Both the position numbers and the translations under genes were made by a program. From an uncultured Ruminococcus sp. (GTDB lineage Bacteria; Bacillota; Clostridia; Lachnospirales; Lachnospiraceae): a stretch of DNA of 34,096 nucleotides. Of the stretch, positions 31,169 through 34,096 are shown in pieces (position 1 is the stretch's first letter; each line of letters begins with the position of its first letter). The stretch is taken from the NCBI GenBank assembly GCA_900541505.1, contig UQKK01000034.1, positions 1 to 34,096 on the forward strand, written 5' to 3'. The notes beneath the pieces are model-generated. The model ran no database searches. It was given only the letters and a program-made list of their open reading frames with translations, and was not told the origin of the DNA.

Positions 31169-33727
31169 ATGAAGAAACAGAGAAGGCAGATAAAGAGAAA
31201 AAATATCATGCGTGCCCTGCGTTTTAACCTCTTAACATTCATTGTACTGGTCGTGGTAGGTTTGTCGAGTTACGCCATATTGAAAAATGTACTTCTCAGA
31301 AATTCGCAGGATATGGGAACTTCCCTGGCGGGAAGCTGCGCGTCGGAAATGCAGGGCAAACTGTCTGTCTATGAGACACTTCTTTCATTTGGTGCGGACT
31401 GGACAGAGGTAAGGGAGAATATAAGTGAGGAAGAGAGAGCGGAGCGGCTGAAGATTTATTTTTCCAGAGTGATTCGCGTAGTGGGAGAGGATATCATAGA
31501 CCCCTACGCGGTAGTAGATGGCGCGATTGTGGCTGCCAATCCATGGGAAGGCGACGACGAGTACGACTACGCGAGTACACAATGGTACCAGAAGGCGATG
31601 GAGAACGATGGGGAGCCGGCATTTTCAGATATTTACATGGATGCAATCCAGAATCGTCCAATCATCACCATTTCTCAGAGAAGTGTATCGGGGAACGCTG
31701 TCCTTGCCTTTGACATATTTCCGGAAAATTTAAAATCAGACTTTGAATCCATTGTCCTGCCGGAGGGCGGTTCCTATTTCCTCTTCGACAGCACGGGGGA
31801 GATTATTCTGGAAACGACAGAATCCGGGGAATATGTGTTTAAGGCAGAGGATTTCAATACCCTTTTTGACGGTATCAAGAAAGGAGAGCACGACACCTAC
31901 GATTCCAGCATCGAAGGGGCTGACGGCAAAAGATACGGAGTTTACTATGAGGCGATGCCAAACGGCTGGTATTCCGTAGTGGCCATTCCGTACGCAAGCA
32001 TCCTGCAGAATGTGGAGCGGGTCTTTACAGGCGTTATCATTATCTTTGCAATACTTCTGTTCCTTCTGGGGCTTATCACATACAGGGATATTGTCTTTCA
32101 AAAAAAGATGGGACGCACAGACGAGACTGTGCGCGTGCTCGGCAATTCCTACTATGCGATATACAGGATTGATTTCGGGCAGGGTCTGTATGATATGATT
32201 AAAGGCTCCGATTATGTGCGCCAGCGTATTTCCCAGCAGGGAAAGTATGAGAGGCTGATGGATACAATGGCGGAAGTCATTGAGGAGGAGGCAAGGGATG
32301 ATTTCAGGGAAAGCTTTTCTCTGCAGAATATCAGAAGGCTTGTCAATAAGCGTGTGCGAGACTTTGGCGGGGATTTTCTGAGAAAATTCGGGGATGAGTA
32401 CCGCTGGGTGAATGTAAATGTCCTCTTCGATGAATCACTGGCGCCTGAGGAGGTTGTGCTCTGCTTCAGAGAGGTGACTGCTGAAAAACAGCAGCAGCTT
32501 CAGGAGCGTTCCCTCCTTGAAGATGCACTGGCGGCATCGCGGCAGAGCGAAAAGACAAAGCAGGCATTTTTCAGCAACATGTCCCACGATATGAGGACAC
32601 CTCTCAATGCCATCATCGGATTGTCAGAGTTAGCCGAACATTCACTGACCAATCCGGAGAAGACAGGAGAATATATCCGGAAGATTAAGTTTTCAGGCAG
32701 ACATCTTTTAGAATTAATCAACGATATCCTTGACATGTCCCGCATGGAACAGGGGGAGATACAAATAGAGCGTCAACAGTTCGACCTTCAGACGTGTATT
32801 TCAGACTGTGCGGACAGTTTCAGATATAAGGCGGAGACCGAAAAGAAGAAGTTTCATACCGCATACCATGTATCACAGCGCAGAGTGAGCGGAGACCCCT
32901 TCCGCGTCACACAGCTGTTGAATAATCTGCTCTCCAACGCCTTTAAGTTCACAGAGGAGGGCGATACCGTCAGCCTTGAACTTACACAGGTGGAGAATCA
33001 GGAACATGCAAAGTATAAGATTGTTGTGTCAGACACCGGCTTAGGCATGTCCGAGGAATTTTTGGGAAAACTCTTCGAGCCATATGCAAGAGAGACAAGG
33101 TTCACTGCCCGAAAGATTGTCGGGACCGGTCTGGGAATGTCTATCGTAAAAAGTCTTGTGGACCAGATGGAGGGACATATCAGTGTGGAGAGCCGTCTGG
33201 GAGAGGGAACTACTTTTACACTTGTACTTCCCTTTGGAACAGTGGATGAGAAAGAAGAGCCAGATATACAGACATATGAGGAAAAAGAGCCGTATGCAGC
33301 CTTTTCCTTAGAAGGAAAGAAAATTCTGCTTGCCGAGGACAATGAGATAAATATGGAGCTGGCAACAGAAGTCCTGACTATGCACGGAGTGCAGATTACA
33401 CAGGCGTGGAATGGAAAAGAAGCTGTGGATATATTCTGCGCGTCAGAGGAATACAGCTTTGACGCAGTGCTCATGGATATGCAGATGCCTGAGATGAACG
33501 GATGCGAGGCGGCGAAGCTTATCAGGGCTTCCGGGCGCGCTGACGCAGAGAGCGTTCCCATACTTGCCGTCACCGCCAATGCTTTCGCAGAGGATATCGC
33601 GGCGACCGCGGAAGCCGGGATGAATGCGCATATCTCTAAACCTATAGATTTCAACATATTATGCGAGACACTGGGAAGATTCATAGGAGGGAAACAGGGC
33701 ACACAGAAAGAAGGCAGAGTCAAATAG
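31169..33727 (+). CDS. Hybrid sensor histidine kinase with extracellular Cache-like sensor
   Basis: 852 residues, AGGAGG seven bases before ATG. Membrane helices at about 19-38 and 286-304 flank an extracellular Cache-like sensor domain. A PAS-like region (about 318-440) and coiled coil lead to HisKA with H473 in SNMSHDMRTPLN. The ATPase domain has NNLLSNAFKFTEEG (585-598), DTGLGMSEEF and GTGLGMSIVK. The C-terminal receiver (about 716-835) has LLAEDNEINM, phosphoacceptor D770 in VLMDMQMPEMNG and SKPID. It is the last gene of the operon and may relay to the HD-GYP regulator at 18210 through its receiver, though a phosphotransfer protein is not encoded here. Confidence 0.9.
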   Translation: MKKQRRQIKRKNIMRALRFNLLTFIVLVVVGLSSYAILKNVLLRNSQDMGTSLAGSCASEMQGKLSVYETLLSFGADWTEVRENISEEERAERLKIYFSRVIRVVGEDIIDPYAVVDGAIVAANPWEGDDEYDYASTQWYQKAMENDGEPAFSDIYMDAIQNRPIITISQRSVSGNAVLAFDIFPENLKSDFESIVLPEGGSYFLFDSTGEIILETTESGEYVFKAEDFNTLFDGIKKGEHDTYDSSIEGADGKRYGVYYEAMPNGWYSVVAIPYASILQNVERVFTGVIIIFAILLFLLGLITYRDIVFQKKMGRTDETVRVLGNSYYAIYRIDFGQGLYDMIKGSDYVRQRISQQGKYERLMDTMAEVIEEEARDDFRESFSLQNIRRLVNKRVRDFGGDFLRKFGDEYRWVNVNVLFDESLAPEEVVLCFREVTAEKQQQLQERSLLEDALAASRQSEKTKQAFFSNMSHDMRTPLNAIIGLSELAEHSLTNPEKTGEYIRKIKFSGRHLLELINDILDMSRMEQGEIQIERQQFDLQTCISDCADSFRYKAETEKKKFHTAYHVSQRRVSGDPFRVTQLLNNLLSNAFKFTEEGDTVSLELTQVENQEHAKYKIVVSDTGLGMSEEFLGKLFEPYARETRFTARKIVGTGLGMSIVKSLVDQMEGHISVESRLGEGTTFTLVLPFGTVDEKEEPDIQTYEEKEPYAAFSLEGKKILLAEDNEINMELATEVLTMHGVQITQAWNGKEAVDIFCASEEYSFDAVLMDMQMPEMNGCEAAKLIRASGRADAESVPILAVTANAFAEDIAATAEAGMNAHISKPIDFNILCETLGRFIGGKQGTQKEGRVK

Positions 33728-33769
33728 GTGCTTTGTAAGTACTGTAGGATACCAGTGCTTTGGATTCAG

Positions 33770-33826
33770 AAAAGGGAGGGCGCTTTCGCGCATTACGCTT
33801 GTGATAGGAGGCGCCTTCCTTTTGAA
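33770..33826 (+). terminator. Intrinsic terminator of the exopolysaccharide operon
   Basis: AAAAGGGAGG plus CGC (33770-33783, one bulged G) pairs with GGCGCCTTCCTTTT (33810-33823), giving about 13 base pairs with one wobble. The 3' arm itself ends in TTTT. A loop of about 26 bases separates the arms. Confidence 0.75.
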
Positions 33827-33958
33827 AATCGTGCGGGATTCAAAAAAGATATATGAGGGAAGCCGGGGTAAAGAAAGAAAAAAGAACCCAAAGTATGGAG
33901 AAAATGAGTTTTATGGGAAAAAGCAGACAAAAAGCGGGAGAAAAATTAAAAAATCCTC

Positions 33959-33987
33959 TTGCGAAACCTATGATATTATGGTAAGAT
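33959..33987 (+). promoter_or_regulatory. Promoter of the tRNA-Glu gene
   Basis: TTGCGA at 33959-33964, a 17-base spacer and TAAGAT at 33982-33987, about 55 bases before the tRNA. A near-repeat, AAGATAATAG, follows at about 34010. Confidence 0.5.
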
Positions 33988-34041
33988 AACACTTGCTGAT
34001 AAGATAATAGTTGTCTAAGAGACAGCCGGAACAGTTATTTT

Positions 34042-34096
34042 GGCCCCGTGGTCAAGCGGTTAAGACATCGCCCTTTCACGGCGGTAACACGGGTTC
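34042..34096 (+). tRNA. tRNA-Glu (TTC), 3' end cut by window
   Basis: Acceptor 5' strand GGCCCCG at 34042-34048, the D arm with TCAAGCGGTTAAGA, and an anticodon stem-loop with anticodon TTC in CGCCCTTTCACGGCG. The sequence stops within the T arm (GGGTTC). More tRNAs may follow beyond the window. Confidence 0.93.

Larger units (their letters stand above)
33728..34041. other. Intergenic stretch before tRNA-Glu
   Basis: It holds the operon terminator (33770-33826) and a promoter candidate for the tRNA (33959-33987). Between them is A-rich sequence with no supported gene: a 62-codon plus-strand frame from 33801 has Lys-rich composition and starts inside the terminator, so it is not called. Confidence 0.6.

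Noticed and set aside
33801..33989. Plus-strand 62-codon frame
   Set aside because: It starts inside the operon terminator and has only low-complexity Lys-rich content.
1..34096. CRISPR array or phage genes
   Set aside because: No regularly spaced repeats with unique spacers and no structural phage or transposase genes were seen.

Overview
The window looks like a chromosomal accessory region of a gut-type clostridium, most likely Lachnospiraceae. This rests on AGGAGG-type ribosome sites, sigma-A style promoters, a phosphate acyltransferase/butyrate kinase pair, a PRD-type regulator and dense c-di-GMP signalling. It runs from the 3' part of a tRNA-Asn gene (base 1) to the 5' part of a tRNA-Glu gene (base 34096). 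No rRNA, CRISPR array or intact insertion sequence was found.

Left edge (1-1545): tRNA-Asn with its terminator, two imperfect direct repeats, and a DUF4143-type ATPase gene that has lost its ATP-binding N-terminal half. About 390 bases of decayed sequence with hairpins follow.

Catabolic region (1546-18140): an OFA-type MFS transporter and a convergent PRD/EIIB/EIIA regulator are followed by a long plus-strand cluster. A strong promoter leads into an iron alcohol dehydrogenase that survives only as its two ends. Then come a second MFS transporter, a D-2-hydroxyacid dehydrogenase, a flavin/Fe-S ene-reductase, a class II aldolase, an FGGY sugar kinase, a ThuA-like protein, a small acyl carrier protein (ACP), a thiolase-like enzyme, a DUF35 Zn-ribbon/OB protein, a phosphate acyltransferase, an Sfp-type phosphopantetheinyl transferase on the minus strand, and butyrate kinase. 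Read together, a sugar-like or polyol-like compound is imported, oxidised, phosphorylated, cleaved and reduced. An acyl intermediate is then handled by the thiolase/DUF35 pair, possibly on the ACP, and turned into ATP through acyl-phosphate. I do not recognise this combination as a described pathway.

c-di-GMP/exopolysaccharide region (18140-33830): an HD-GYP response regulator and a membrane GGDEF protein with a 10-G tract near its end. Next is a perfectly spaced promoter, a class I (GEMM) c-di-GMP riboswitch and an intrinsic terminator whose 5' arm overlaps the 3' side of the aptamer, which predicts an ON switch. Downstream are a VTC polyphosphate-polymerase-like protein, DUF4956 membrane protein, CotH-like kinase, TIM-barrel glycoside hydrolase-like protein, HEAT-repeat membrane protein, processive family 2 glycosyltransferase, degenerate-GGDEF/EAL protein and hybrid histidine kinase. 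The likely product is a c-di-GMP-controlled cell-surface polysaccharide system with a phosphate-handling or phosphorylation module.

All calls come from reading the sequence by eye. No database search, structure prediction or alignment was run.
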